A DNA stretch of 64,000 nucleotides from Stutzerimonas stutzeri (GCF_024448715.1 NZ_JAMOHZ010000001.1:186001-250000), one strand, 5' to 3'; positions 18,938-28,597 are shown, counted from the first letter of the stretch. Notes: generated by a model from the sequence alone, not told the origin. A program made the numbers and translations.

Positions 18938-19825
18938 ATGCGCCAGTTGCTCGGGGGCCTCTGCCTGTTACTTTCGTGCGCGCTGGTCCAGGCGGACGTG
19001 GTAAAGGTGCGTGCATTCGACGACATCATCGATTCGGGCGTGCTCAAGGTGGCGATGTATGAAAACTTCCCGCCCTACAGCTACATGGTCGATGGCGAGG
19101 CGCGTGGGGTCGATGCCGACCTTGCGCGCAAACTGGCAGCGGGGCTGGACCTGAAAGTCGAAGTGCTGTGGGTCACGCCGGACGAGACGCTCGACGATGA
19201 CCTACGCAACTTCATCTGGAAAGGGCATTATTTGCGGCCGAACGTGTTGGCCGACGTGATGATGCGCGTGCCTTATGACCGCGAGTTCTCCTACAAGCAG
19301 AACGAGTTGGGCGAGTTGATCAACGAACTGGTAGTGATGTTCGGTCCCTATCAGCGCGAACGCTGGCAGTCCGCCTACGATGATCGGCGCATCGATGAGG
19401 TTTCGAGCGTTGGTGTGTTCCGCTTCCACCCGGTCGGAGTCGAAGTGGAAAGTGTGCCGTCCTTCTATTTGTCGTCCGTGTTCAACGGCAGCATCGCCAA
19501 AATGCTTCATCACTATCCAACGGCACAGGCGGCGTTCACGGCCATGCAGGCTGGCGAAGTAGACGCCACCATGGCGATGCGCGGTGAAATCGATTGGATG
19601 TTGCACCAAGCCAACGACAGTCATCTAAAGCTGGCCGAGAACGCCTACCCGAACATGGGCAAGCAGGCCTGGGAGCTGGGCATGGCCGTGCATGAATCCA
19701 ACCGTCAATTGGCCTACGCCATCGAAGGTGTGCTGGAAGGGCTGATCGAGGAAAGTGATCTCGAGAAGATATACACCAGCTACGGGCTGCGTTACGAGCT
19801 GCCGGAGCTGTATCAGGCTGACTGA
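18938..19825 (+). CDS. pedG: Periplasmic binding protein of the alcohol-oxidation locus (PedG-like)
   Basis: The frame opens at 18797, but the first signal peptide begins at the ATG at 18938 (MRQLLGGLCLLLSCALVQA), giving 295 residues. It has the fold of family-3 extracellular solute receptors (GVLKVAMYENFPPYSYMVDG, ARGVDADLARKLAAGLDLK, AMQAGEVDATMAMRGEIDWM). Such proteins beside quinoprotein dehydrogenases are homologous to XoxJ/MxaJ, which are thought to help activate or load the enzyme rather than feed a transporter. No permease gene follows, which supports that view. Confidence 0.87.
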   Translation: MRQLLGGLCLLLSCALVQADVVKVRAFDDIIDSGVLKVAMYENFPPYSYMVDGEARGVDADLARKLAAGLDLKVEVLWVTPDETLDDDLRNFIWKGHYLRPNVLADVMMRVPYDREFSYKQNELGELINELVVMFGPYQRERWQSAYDDRRIDEVSSVGVFRFHPVGVEVESVPSFYLSSVFNGSIAKMLHHYPTAQAAFTAMQAGEVDATMAMRGEIDWMLHQANDSHLKLAENAYPNMGKQAWELGMAVHESNRQLAYAIEGVLEGLIEESDLEKIYTSYGLRYELPELYQAD

Positions 19826-19842
19826 GCGGCAACTGACAGCGC

Positions 19843-20073
19843 TTAACGCTGGGTCAGCTCGTCGCCACGCTCCTGCTGCCATTCACCCAGGCTGGGCGCA
19901 GCTTGCTCGCCATCCATGCGATGGAAGATCGTGAAGTAGTCCTGTTTGAAGCTCGCGCTACGCGGCCTAACCCGTACGACGTAAATGCTCTGCACATTCT
20001 GGTGATCGAAGCCGCGCCAGTATTGCTCGTCCTTGAACAAGCTATAACGATGGTTTTCGATTGCGCCGATGAC
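19843..20073 (-). CDS. Small conserved-looking protein, start uncertain
   Basis: An open frame of about 77 residues ends 18 bases from the convergent pedG stop. It reads ENHRYSLFKDEQYWRGFDHQ then NVQSIYVVRVRPRSASFKQD, and it has a compositional look of a true protein (several aromatic and charged positions, no low complexity). No ATG, GTG or TTG precedes this core; the first canonical codon is TTG at 20040, and a TGA lies at 20077-20079. An unrecognised small gene occupies about this position in the P. putida ped cluster as I recall it. It could be a real gene with a rare start or a truncated relic. Function unknown. Confidence 0.4.
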   Translation of the reverse strand, partial: VIGAIENHRYSLFKDEQYWRGFDHQNVQSIYVVRVRPRSASFKQDYFTIFHRMDGEQAAPSLGEWQQERGDELTQR

Positions 20074-20142
20074 GTTTCACTGTCCAGGCAGCTGGCCAAG
20101 TCAGTGCAATGCTGGAACCGCGCTCCTCACAGCGCGGTATTG

Positions 20143-20153
20143 CTACCAAGGGA
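20143..20153 (+). promoter_or_regulatory. CTACCAAGGGA box upstream of pedH
   Basis: CTACCAAGGGA begins 126 bases before the pedH ATG. The pedF and pedI starts have CTACCAA boxes at 127 and 128 bases, so the fixed distance supports a shared activator site. Confidence 0.55.
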
Positions 20154-20268
20154 TGAGTGAAATCGGTACTGGGTGCAATTGTTGGCAAAAGGCCTTGGAC
20201 GAAGAATCGGCACTAGACCGGGAAAATTTCCCGGCGACGATAACAATGAATCCGTAGAGGTAGCCGCA

Positions 20269-22044
20269 ATGAAGCACACCGGTCTTCGCAAGCCCTTCGC
20301 CTTGACAGCGCTCTGCGTCGCCATGGCGATGTCCAGCGTGTCGGCATGGGCAGTCACTGATCAGGAAATCCTCGATGACGCCAAGTCCACAGATCAGATC
20401 GTTACCAACGGCCTGGGGCTGCAAGGGCAGCGCTACAGCCAATTGGAGAAGCTGAACACCGAAAACGTCAGCCAACTCCGCCCCGTCTGGGGTTTCTCCT
20501 TGGGGGGAGAAAAACAGCGTGGCCAGGAAGCACAACCGCTGATCAAGGACGGCGTGATGTACCTCACCGGCTCCTATTCGCGGGTCTTTGCTGTCGATGC
20601 GCGCACCGGTAAAGAGCTGTGGCAGTACGATGCGCGCTTGCCCGACGGCATCATGCCCTGCTGCGACGTGATCAATCGCGGCGTTGCGCTATATGACGAC
20701 ATGGTGATCTTCGGCACCCTCGACGCCAAGCTGGTCGCACTGAACAAGGACACCGGCAAAGTCGTCTGGAAAAAGACCGTTGCAGACTACAAGGCCGGTT
20801 ATTCCATTTCTGCCGCGCCGATGATCGTCAAAGGCAAGCTGATCACGGGCGTTGCCGGTGGCGAATTCGGCGTGGTGGGCAAGATCGAAGCCTTTGATCC
20901 GAAGAATGGCGAGCTGCTGTGGACCCGCCCGACCGTCGAAGGCCATATGGGCTATGTGATGAAGGACGGAAAGAAGGTCGAAAACGGCATCTCCGGCGGG
21001 GAAGCTGGCAAGACGTGGCCAGGCGATCTCTGGAAGACCGGCGGCGCAGCGCCTTGGTTGGGCGGCTATTACGATGCGGATACCGATTCGCTGTTGTTCG
21101 GTACCGGCAACCCGTCGCCTTGGAACTCACACCTGCGGCCGGGCGACAACTTGTTTTCTTCCTCGCGCCTGGCTCTGGACCCGGACGATGGTTCTATCAA
21201 ATGGCACTTCCAGTCGACACCGCATGACGGCTGGGATTATGACGGTGTGAACGAGCTGATCTCCTTCGATTACAAGGAGGGTGACAAGATCATCAAGGCC
21301 GCCGGCACAGCCGACCGAAACGGCTTCTTCTATGTGCTCGATCGTACCAACGGCAAGTTCATCCGTGGCTTCCCCTTCGTGGATAAGATCACCTGGGCCA
21401 AAGGCCTCGACAAAAATGGCCGTCCGATCTACGACGACGCTAACCGTCCCGGCGCGCCGGGTGCGGACAAGGGCAAGTCGGTCTTCGTTGCGCCGTCGTT
21501 CCTAGGTGGCAAGAACTGGATGCCAATGGCTTACAGCCAGGACACCGGACTGTTCTATGTGCCATCGAACGAGTGGGGCATGGACATCTGGAACGAGGGC
21601 GTTGCTTATAAGAAGGGTGCCGCCTATCTGGGGGCCGGTTTCACCATCCATCCGCTGAACGAGGAGTACATCGGCGTACTGCGCGCGATTGATCCGAAGA
21701 CCGGCAAGGAAGTCTGGCGCTACGAGAACTACGCGCCGCTGTGGGGCGGCGTGCTGGCGACCAAGGGCAACCTGGTGTTCACCGGTAACCCAGAAGGTTA
21801 TCTAATGGCTTTTAACGCCAAAACCGGCAAGAAAGTGTATGAATTCAACACCGGTTCCGGCGTGATCGGCTCGCCGGTCACCTGGGAAATGGACGGCGAA
21901 CAATACGTTTCCGTGCTCTCCGGCTGGGGCGGGGCGGTTCCGCTGTGGGGCGGGGAAGTTGCCAAGCGCATCAAGGACTTCAACCAGGGCGGTATGGTCT
22001 GGACGTTCAAGCTGCCGAAGGATCAGACCGTCGCCAAGCGTTGA
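20269..22044 (+). CDS. pedH: PQQ-dependent alcohol dehydrogenase, lanthanide type
   Basis: The frame opens at 20173, but the ATG at 20269 follows AGAGG and starts a good signal peptide ([18 protein letters not shown]), giving 591 residues. It has the vicinal cysteines ([10 protein letters not shown]) and repeated tryptophan-docking strands. The catalytic motif is [10 protein letters not shown]: Asp323 is catalytic and Asp325, two residues on, is the extra acidic ligand diagnostic of lanthanide-dependent enzymes (PedH, XoxF, ExaF). It should oxidise alcohols and aldehydes with La-Nd-type metals plus PQQ. Together with the Ser348-type PedE it forms a metal-switchable pair. Confidence 0.94.
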   Translation: MKHTGLRKPFALTALCVAMAMSSVSAWAVTDQEILDDAKSTDQIVTNGLGLQGQRYSQLEKLNTENVSQLRPVWGFSLGGEKQRGQEAQPLIKDGVMYLTGSYSRVFAVDARTGKELWQYDARLPDGIMPCCDVINRGVALYDDMVIFGTLDAKLVALNKDTGKVVWKKTVADYKAGYSISAAPMIVKGKLITGVAGGEFGVVGKIEAFDPKNGELLWTRPTVEGHMGYVMKDGKKVENGISGGEAGKTWPGDLWKTGGAAPWLGGYYDADTDSLLFGTGNPSPWNSHLRPGDNLFSSSRLALDPDDGSIKWHFQSTPHDGWDYDGVNELISFDYKEGDKIIKAAGTADRNGFFYVLDRTNGKFIRGFPFVDKITWAKGLDKNGRPIYDDANRPGAPGADKGKSVFVAPSFLGGKNWMPMAYSQDTGLFYVPSNEWGMDIWNEGVAYKKGAAYLGAGFTIHPLNEEYIGVLRAIDPKTGKEVWRYENYAPLWGGVLATKGNLVFTGNPEGYLMAFNAKTGKKVYEFNTGSGVIGSPVTWEMDGEQYVSVLSGWGGAVPLWGGEVAKRIKDFNQGGMVWTFKLPKDQTVAKR

Positions 22045-22064
22045 TGGCGCTGCGGTAAACATGG

Positions 22065-22088
22065 AAGGCCGGCTTACGCCGGCCTTTT
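22065..22088 (+). terminator. Rho-independent terminator after pedH
   Basis: A 9-bp stem (AAGGCCGGC with GCCGGCCTT) with loop TTAC ends in four T residues, 20 bases after the pedH stop. Confidence 0.85.
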
Positions 22089-22233
22089 CGTTCGCGCCAT
22101 CTGCACATGGCGGACGGTCGGCTACAGGGGAGGCTGGGGCACGCAGATGCAACCCATCAATCCATTGATCCTGCGCTGCATCGGGGCCAGCACCACAACG
22201 CTCTGCCAGTGCCTGTTAAAGCCTTCGCGTCTA

Positions 22234-22244
22234 CTACCAAATGA
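22234..22244 (+). promoter_or_regulatory. CTACCAA box upstream of pedI
   Basis: CTACTACCAAATGA starts at 22231 and its CTACC begins 128 bases before the aldehyde dehydrogenase ATG. This matches the boxes before pedF (127) and pedH (126). Confidence 0.55.
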
Positions 22245-22361
22245 GGACGGCTTCTGTCCCTTGGGTGCATTCCGGCAGGCGGCCCGCGCTGCCTAAGATC
22301 GCTCCATGTCCTGTCCACCTCCCGGCCAGGCTCCGACAAGCAGAAATTAGAGAGGCCGCTC

Positions 22362-23882
22362 ATGATCTACGCCCAACCCGGTACTGCAGGCGCTGTCATT
22401 TCGTTCAAGCCGCGTTACGGCAATTTCATCGGCGGCGAGTTCGTTCCGCCGGTGAAAGGCGAATACTTCGTCAACACCTCGCCAGTCAACGGCGAAGTGA
22501 TCGCCGAGTTCCCGCGCTCCGGAACGGAAGACGTCAACCTCGCCCTAGATGCCGCTCACGCCGCTGCCGATGCCTGGGGCAAGACCTCGGTTCAGGATCG
22601 CGCGCTGATTCTGCTGAAAATTGCCGACCGTATCGAAGCCAACCTGGAAAAGCTCGCCATCGCCGAAACCTGGGACAACGGCAAGGCCGTTCGCGAAACC
22701 CTGAATGCCGACGTGCCGCTGGCCGCCGACCATTTCCGCTATTTCGCCGGTTGCATTCGCGCCCAGGAAGGCAGCGCTGCCGAGATCAACGAACACACCG
22801 CGGCGTACCACTTCCATGAGCCGCTGGGTGTGGTCGGTCAAATCATTCCGTGGAATTTCCCGCTGCTGATGGCGGCCTGGAAACTCGCTCCCGCACTGGC
22901 TGCCGGCAACTGTGTGGTACTCAAGCCCGCCGAGCAGACGCCGCTTTCGATCATGGTCTTCGCCGAGCTGATCGACGATCTGCTGCCGGCGGGTGTGCTG
23001 AACATTGTGCAGGGCTTCGGTAAAGAGGCGGGCCAGGCGCTGGCCACCAGCACCCGTATCGCCAAGATCGCCTTCACCGGTTCCACCCCGGTCGGCTCGC
23101 ACATCATGCGTTGTGCCGCAGAGAACATCATTCCGAGCACCGTGGAGCTAGGCGGCAAGTCGCCAAACATCTTTTTCGAAGACATCATGAAGGCCGAGCC
23201 GGCTTTCATCGAGAAGGCCGCAGAAGGGTTGGTGCTGGCATTTTTCAACCAGGGGGAAGTCTGCACCTGCCCGTCGCGCGCGCTGATTCAAGAGTCCATC
23301 TTCGAACCCTTCATGGAAGTGGTGATGAAGAAGATCAAGGCCATCAAACGCGGTAACCCGCTGGATACCGACACCATGGTCGGTGCCCAGGCGTCCGAAC
23401 AACAGTTCGACAAAATCCTCTCTTACATGGAAATCGCCCAGCAGGAAGGCGCGCAGATTCTCACGGGCGGCGCGGCTGAGAAGCTCGAAGGTGGCCTGGC
23501 CACTGGTTATTACGTGCAGCCAACTCTGATCAAAGGGCACAACAAGATGCGCGTTTTCCAGGAAGAGATCTTCGGACCGGTGGTCGGTGTCGCTACCTTC
23601 AAAGACGAAGCGGAAGCGCTGGCGATTGCCAACGACACCGAGTTCGGTCTGGGTGCTGGCGTTTGGACCCGTGACATCAATCGAGCGTACCGCATGGGCC
23701 GCGGCATCAAGGCCGGGCGCGTCTGGACTAACTGCTATCACCTGTACCCGGCGCACGCCGCGTTCGGCGGCTACAAGAAGTCCGGTGTTGGTCGCGAGAC
23801 GCACAAAATGATGCTCGACCATTACCAGCAGACCAAGAACCTGCTGATCAGCTACGACATCAATCCGCTCGGATTCTTCTGA
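22362..23882 (+). CDS. pedI: NAD-dependent aldehyde dehydrogenase
   Basis: The protein has 506 residues and no signal peptide. Family motifs are present: [40 protein letters not shown] with the general-base Glu, and the nucleophile region [14 protein letters not shown]. It belongs to the ExaC/AldB-like group that oxidises acetaldehyde in the cytoplasm. As ExaC/PedI it completes ethanol oxidation to acetate after the periplasmic quinoproteins. It stands alone, with its own upstream CTACCAA box and a downstream terminator. Confidence 0.94.
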   Translation: MIYAQPGTAGAVISFKPRYGNFIGGEFVPPVKGEYFVNTSPVNGEVIAEFPRSGTEDVNLALDAAHAAADAWGKTSVQDRALILLKIADRIEANLEKLAIAETWDNGKAVRETLNADVPLAADHFRYFAGCIRAQEGSAAEINEHTAAYHFHEPLGVVGQIIPWNFPLLMAAWKLAPALAAGNCVVLKPAEQTPLSIMVFAELIDDLLPAGVLNIVQGFGKEAGQALATSTRIAKIAFTGSTPVGSHIMRCAAENIIPSTVELGGKSPNIFFEDIMKAEPAFIEKAAEGLVLAFFNQGEVCTCPSRALIQESIFEPFMEVVMKKIKAIKRGNPLDTDTMVGAQASEQQFDKILSYMEIAQQEGAQILTGGAAEKLEGGLATGYYVQPTLIKGHNKMRVFQEEIFGPVVGVATFKDEAEALAIANDTEFGLGAGVWTRDINRAYRMGRGIKAGRVWTNCYHLYPAHAAFGGYKKSGVGRETHKMMLDHYQQTKNLLISYDINPLGFF

Positions 23883-23987
23883 CCTCGGAGGACCCGGTGC
23901 GCCGCTCCTACGCGCCGGCTTAACTTGCTTGCACTGAACGTGCGGGGGCTGCTCTGGCTTTATAAGTCACAAATGGTCCATCAACGC

Positions 23988-24014
23988 AACGCGGCCTTCT
24001 GGCCGCGTTTTTTT
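23988..24014 (+). terminator. Rho-independent terminator between pedI and ercA
   Basis: A perfect 9-bp stem (AACGCGGCC with GGCCGCGTT) with loop TTCT is followed by seven T residues. Confidence 0.93.
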
Positions 24015-24210
24015 GCCTCGATGACCAGCTATCGTGCGTTTCGAACTTCGCTGTGTGTAAAGGGGGGAGGGGATGCCGCTTCTATCAGTGTCTGCTTTGC
24101 TGAGGCGGCTGACGGACACATTAAGGCTGTATGGAGCTTTTGCGGATTGCTTTGATCATAGAAAACAGTAGGCTTGCCGGACGTAACAAATAATAACTAT
24201 AGGCCGTTGT
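24015..24210. other. Upstream region of ercA
   Basis: About 195 bases before ercA hold its promoter. I see no CTACCAA box like those of pedF, pedH and pedI at the matching distance, and no gene. The stretch just before the start (24163-24205) is AT-rich. Confidence 0.4.
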
Positions 24211-25374
24211 ATGAGCCCCAATCTTAGCCTGCAGCGCAAATTCGTTTCCCCCGAGATCGTGTTTGGTGCGGGTTGCCGGCACAGTGTCGGCAACTACGCG
24301 AAGAACTTTGGCGCGCGCAAGGTGCTGCTGGTTTCCGACCCGGGCGTAGTCGCCGCCGGTTGGGTCGGCGACGTTCAGGCAAGCCTGACCCGCCAGGACA
24401 TCGACTATCATCTGTTTACCCAAGTCTCAGCCAATCCCCGTTCCGAAGAAGTAATGCTCGGCGCAGAGGTGTATCGCAACGAGGGCTGTAATGTCATCGT
24501 CGCCGTGGGCGGCGGTAGTCCGATGGACTGCGCCAAGGGCATCGGTATTGCAGTGGCTCACGGGCGAAATATCATCGAGTTCGAGGGTGTCGACACGCTG
24601 CGCGTACCAAGCCCGCCGCTGATTCTGATTCCAACGACGGCCGGGACCTCTGCAGATGTGTCGCAGTTCGTAATCATCTCCAACCAGGACGAGCGGATGA
24701 AGTTTTCCATCGTCAGCAAGGGCGCGGTCCCAGACGTCTCGCTGATCGATCCGGAAACCACCCTGAGCATGGATCCGTTCCTCTCGGCATGCACCGGCAT
24801 AGACGCACTGGTACATGCAATAGAAGCCTTCGTCTCGACCGGCAACGGGCCACTGACCGACCCGCACGCGCTGGAGGCGATGCGCCTGATCAACGGTCAT
24901 CTAGTGCAGATGATTGCCAATCCGGCAGATATAGAGCTACGCGAAAAGATCATGCTCGGCAGCATGCAAGCCGGCCTGGCCTTCTCCAACGCTATTCTGG
25001 GTGCAGTGCACGCGATGTCCCATAGTCTGGGCGGTTATCTCGATCTCCCGCATGGCTTGTGCAACGCGGTGCTGGTCGAGCATGTAGTGGCATTCAATTA
25101 CAGCGCTGCGCCCGAGCGCTTCAAGGTCGTGGCGCAAACGTTCGGCATCGATACGCGCGGTATGACCCATACACAGATTCGCGATGGTTTGGTCACCCAT
25201 CTGGTTCAGATCAAGCAGGCCATTGGTTTCAACGAAACGCTGGGATTGCATGGCGTAAATCTTTCCGATATTCCATTCCTGTCGCGGCACGCCATGCAGG
25301 ACCCCTGCATTCTGACTAACCCTCGCTCGTCGACCCAGCGCGACGTCGAAGTTGTATATGCCGAAGCACTCTGA
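24211..25374 (+). CDS. ercA: Iron-containing alcohol dehydrogenase ErcA
   Basis: The protein has 387 residues and the group III alcohol dehydrogenase fold. The NAD site includes VAVGGGSPMDCAKG and IPTTAGTSADVS. The metal site comprises the Asp before HAIEAF and the histidines in HAMSHSLGG and LPHGLCNAVLVEHV. In P. aeruginosa ErcA has regulatory rather than catabolic importance in ethanol oxidation, possibly by making the signal seen by ErcS. The kinase start lies inside its last codons (17-base overlap), which supports a joint role. Confidence 0.92.
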   Translation: MSPNLSLQRKFVSPEIVFGAGCRHSVGNYAKNFGARKVLLVSDPGVVAAGWVGDVQASLTRQDIDYHLFTQVSANPRSEEVMLGAEVYRNEGCNVIVAVGGGSPMDCAKGIGIAVAHGRNIIEFEGVDTLRVPSPPLILIPTTAGTSADVSQFVIISNQDERMKFSIVSKGAVPDVSLIDPETTLSMDPFLSACTGIDALVHAIEAFVSTGNGPLTDPHALEAMRLINGHLVQMIANPADIELREKIMLGSMQAGLAFSNAILGAVHAMSHSLGGYLDLPHGLCNAVLVEHVVAFNYSAAPERFKVVAQTFGIDTRGMTHTQIRDGLVTHLVQIKQAIGFNETLGLHGVNLSDIPFLSRHAMQDPCILTNPRSSTQRDVEVVYAEAL

Positions 25375-27073
25375 GCAGGACAACGCTCTCGCTGGCCTGC
25401 TTGGGCTAGGAACGCTTTCGGCACGCAAAAGCCACTATCCCGAACTGGTTGCGCGCCTCGAAGAACTGGAAGCCGAGCGCAATCGCTACAAATGGCTGTT
25501 TGAACATGCGGTACACGGGATTTTTCAGGCCAGCCTGCAGGAGGGCATCCGCGCGGCCAATCCTGCCTTGGCAGGTATGCTCGGCTACGACAGCCCCTCG
25601 GACGCGCTCTGGGGGCTGACCGATCTTTCCCATCACCTGTTCATCGGCGGTGAGGAAGAGCTGAAGCGCATCCGTCACGTTCTCAGCACTCAACGGGGCC
25701 TGTTCGGCTATGAGACCCGTTTGCGCCGCAAGGATGGCAGTGCGATTGACGTGATAATGAACCTGCTGCTCAAACCGGATGAGGACGGCCTGGTCGAGGG
25801 CTTCGTTGCCGATATCACCGAGCGCAAGCTGGCGCAGTTGCGGTTGTTGCAGCTCAACGAGCAGTTGGAACAGCGCGTCACTGAACGGACTGTCGAACTG
25901 CGCAAGGCACGTGATGCGGCCGAAGCGGCCAACCACAGCAAAGACAAATATCTCGCAGCGGCCAGCCATGATCTGCTGCAGCCGCTCAACGCGGCGCGCC
26001 TGTTGATCTCAACCTTGCGTGAGCGGGGCTTACCTGGTGCGGAGCAGAATCTCGTCGAGCGCGCGCATCTGGCGCTGGAAGGTGCGGAAGATTTGCTCAC
26101 CGACTTGCTGGACATTTCCAAGCTCGATCAACGAGCGATCAAGCCGGATATCGAGGTGTACCGTCTGGATGAAGTGCTGCTGCCACTGGTTTCCGAATTC
26201 CAATCGGTGGCGCAAGCGGAAGGTCTTGGCTTCGACCATTACATTCCAGCGTATGCGCTGCGCAGTGACTTCCGGCTGTTGACGCGCATTCTGCGTAATT
26301 TTCTTAGCAATGCCTGTCGTTATACGGATAAGGGCCGGGTGCTGCTGGGTGCGCGCAAGCGTGGCGAATTTCTACGGATCGAGGTCTGGGATACCGGCTG
26401 CGGCATCGAGGCGGACCAGATGCAGTCAATCTTTCTGGAATTCAACCAACTGGGCGTTCAGCGCGCCGCTGAACGCGCGGGGGTCGGCCTGGGACTGGCC
26501 ATCGTCGAGCGGATCGCGACCATGCTCGACTACCACATACATGTTCGCTCGCAACCGGGTCGTGGCTCGGTATTCAGCATCGACGTGCCGCTGGCCGAGG
26601 CGCCGTTAGTATCAGCCAGCGAAGCGCCTTTGATGATGCCGATGCTGGGCGATCCGCTGCCAGGGCGCCGATTGCTGGTACTGGATAACGAGCTGAGCAT
26701 CTTGCACAGCATGGCCGCGCTACTCGGGCAATGGGGCTGCGAGGTGCTAACCGCCACCGACGAGGCGGCCGCAATGGCGGCTCTGAATGAATCACCGCCC
26801 GAGTTGATTCTCGCCGACTACCATTTGGATCAGGGCGTGACCGGCTGGGACGTGGCGCAGGCCATGCAGACATATTTCCGAACGCCGATCCCAGTAGTGA
26901 TGATTACCGCAGACCGCAGCGACCAGTGCCGCCGCCAGTTGCAGGGTGTCGGTGTGCCGGTGCTGGATAAACCGGTCAAGGCCGGAAAGCTGCGCTCGGT
27001 GCTGAGCCATCTGCTAAATGGCAAAGGGGGCAATCATGCGGAACAGAGCAAATCCGATCTGGAGCACGATTGA
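25358..27073 (+). CDS. ercS: Soluble hybrid sensor histidine kinase ErcS
   Basis: The start is the ATG at 25358 (MPKHSEQDNALAGLLGLG), overlapping ercA; a TTG two codons earlier is less likely. The 571-residue protein has a coiled coil (LVARLEELEAERNRYKWLF), one PAS domain with PAC (FEHAVHGIFQASLQEGI to ITERKLAQLRL), and a HisKA domain with His204 (AASHDLLQPLNAARLL). An HATPase domain (SNACRYTDKG, DTGCGIE, GVGLGLAI) and a receiver with Asp487 (LILADYHLDQG) follow. No membrane helix is present. It is related to the kinase at 4548, with one PAS instead of three. It is thought to sense an intracellular product of alcohol oxidation. Confidence 0.9.
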   Translation: MPKHSEQDNALAGLLGLGTLSARKSHYPELVARLEELEAERNRYKWLFEHAVHGIFQASLQEGIRAANPALAGMLGYDSPSDALWGLTDLSHHLFIGGEEELKRIRHVLSTQRGLFGYETRLRRKDGSAIDVIMNLLLKPDEDGLVEGFVADITERKLAQLRLLQLNEQLEQRVTERTVELRKARDAAEAANHSKDKYLAAASHDLLQPLNAARLLISTLRERGLPGAEQNLVERAHLALEGAEDLLTDLLDISKLDQRAIKPDIEVYRLDEVLLPLVSEFQSVAQAEGLGFDHYIPAYALRSDFRLLTRILRNFLSNACRYTDKGRVLLGARKRGEFLRIEVWDTGCGIEADQMQSIFLEFNQLGVQRAAERAGVGLGLAIVERIATMLDYHIHVRSQPGRGSVFSIDVPLAEAPLVSASEAPLMMPMLGDPLPGRRLLVLDNELSILHSMAALLGQWGCEVLTATDEAAAMAALNESPPELILADYHLDQGVTGWDVAQAMQTYFRTPIPVVMITADRSDQCRRQLQGVGVPVLDKPVKAGKLRSVLSHLLNGKGGNHAEQSKSDLEHD

Positions 27074-27565
27074 GGTCTCAGTCGTGTAGTAGATCGGACA
27101 TTCACAACATAACATCGTATTTAACATAATATACATTATGCGAAGCTACGTAACTGAGATCTCAGCCTAATCTCGTCGGTTTTTTTCGATTCTCCTCACA
27201 ACCTGCCGCTCGGCTGGATGCCTTAAATCCAATGGATGCGATGCGCGACCCGCAGCGTTTCGAGGTGTTAAGAGCCATCTCCATCGAGATCAGCCACAGC
27301 ATGGCACCATCAGCCATCGAACCAAGCAGATTAGAGCCCGGTTCGCACTCAGCTTCTGGCGATCGCCGCTAATCCAGTTTCTCGCTCCAGTACGGATGAC
27401 GCCCATAAATCGTGCGATATGGAGTCCTCGTGCACGCTTACGGCGCGCATGTTCAGAAGACTCAACCTGAGCAGCACGGATTACGGCAGAAAATTATTGG
27501 CATTGGACTTGCTACGTTCCCAGTTGCCAGGAAGCTGCGGCTCACGGACGAGAAAATTCAGAAAT
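27074..27565. other. Gap between ercS and the first riboswitch
   Basis: About 490 bases with no credible gene. An AT-rich island (about 27100-27150) stands out in this GC-rich genome and is followed by a 12-base perfect palindrome CTGAGATCTCAG (27154-27165) and a run of eight T residues near 27180. These may belong to a transcription stop or an operator. A promoter for the guanidine operon must lie in the right half. Confidence 0.45.
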
Positions 27566-27662
27566 AGCTGACTAGGGTTCCGGCTCGCGATGCGAGTGGC
27601 TGGTCCGAGAGTTGGCGACCTCCAGTGAGGTTACACGGCGGGATAAAAGCCCGGGAGACGGC
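27566..27662 (+). ncRNA. Guanidine-I (ykkC) riboswitch aptamer 1
   Basis: Three conserved blocks of the ykkC/guanidine-I class occur in order: CTAGGGTTCCGGCTC (27572-27586), CTGGTCCGAGAG (27600-27611) and ACACGGCGGGATAAAAGCCC (27633-27652), then GGGAGA. The class binds guanidinium and turns on transporters and guanidine-degradation genes. It stands 120 bases before the ABC permease gene of the guanidine carboxylase operon, consistent with that role. Confidence 0.95.
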
Positions 27663-27710
27663 GTTTGAAACGCAGCTCCTTTGCCATGTCCACTCACTGG
27701 AGGCTCTTTT
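27619..27710 (+). terminator. Riboswitch-controlled terminator candidate
   Basis: Bases 27619-27629 (CCTCCAGTGAG, one hairpin arm inside the aptamer) are perfectly complementary to 27693-27703 (CTCACTGGAGG), which is followed by CTCTTTT. Pairing would break the aptamer's internal hairpin CCTC-CAGT-GAGG. Guanidine binding would then prevent the long-range stem and allow read-through. The pairing is seen; the mechanism is inferred. Confidence 0.55.
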
Positions 27711-27781
27711 ATGCCACCGCTCGGATTCGACAAGACGACCGACCCGCGGCAACACTCCCCGATCAGCAGTAGGACCTCCCT

Positions 27782-28597
27782 ATGCGCCTGATCAACCGTG
27801 TCCCGGGACGCACTGGCTGGACGCTGCTGGTGATCTTGCCCTTCGCAATTATCCTGTTCGCTTATTTGACCAGTTCGGCGCAGCGGCTGGAAACCAACCC
27901 CAACGATAAGCTCCTACCCAGCTTCACGCAGATGTCCAGTGCAGTAGAGCGCCTGGCCTTCACCCCTGACAAGCGCAGCGGCGATTACCTTTTCTGGCAG
28001 GACACCGCCTCCAGCCTTAAACGTCTCGCAGTAGGTTTGGCGGTTGCTGCAGTCGTTGGCCTCTGCCTTGGCGTCGCGGCCGGCACCTTGCCGCTGTTCA
28101 GCGCGCCGTTATCACCGCTACTGACTGTTCTTTCCATGGTGCCGCCGCTGGCGATCCTGCCGATTCTGTTCATCGTGTTCGGGCTTGGCGAGTTGTCCAA
28201 GGTCATGCTCATCGTGATTGGCGTAACGCCGGTATTGGCGCGCGATCTGGAACAACGCGCCCGGGAGATTCCGCCGGAATTGTTGATCAAGGCGCAAACC
28301 CTCGGCGCGAACACCTGGACGCTGATCCTGCGCGTGGTGTTGCCCCAGATACTGCCGCGTCTGCTGATTGCCATGCGACTGGTGCTCGGCTCCGCTTGGC
28401 TCTTCCTCATTGCCGCCGAAGCCATCGCGTCCACCGATGGCCTGGGCTACCGAATCTTCCTGGTGCGTCGCTATCTAGCGATGGATGTGATCCTGCCCTA
28501 CGTAGCCTGGATCACTCTGCTCGCATGGACCATGGATTTCAGTCTGCGCAAGCTCACCCAGCTGGCCTTTCCCTGGTATGAAGGAGCCAAGGCATGA
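27782..28597 (+). CDS. ABC transporter permease, guanidine operon
   Basis: This 271-residue inner-membrane protein has about six helices and the BPD permease motif region (ELLIKAQTLGANTWTLILRV). It belongs to the nitrate/sulfonate/taurine permease type found with urea/guanidine carboxylase. It is the first gene after riboswitch 1, with AGTAGGACC before the ATG. It overlaps the ATPase gene by four bases. No binding protein is in this operon; the expected partner is at 52969. Confidence 0.9.
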   Translation: MRLINRVPGRTGWTLLVILPFAIILFAYLTSSAQRLETNPNDKLLPSFTQMSSAVERLAFTPDKRSGDYLFWQDTASSLKRLAVGLAVAAVVGLCLGVAAGTLPLFSAPLSPLLTVLSMVPPLAILPILFIVFGLGELSKVMLIVIGVTPVLARDLEQRAREIPPELLIKAQTLGANTWTLILRVVLPQILPRLLIAMRLVLGSAWLFLIAAEAIASTDGLGYRIFLVRRYLAMDVILPYVAWITLLAWTMDFSLRKLTQLAFPWYEGAKA

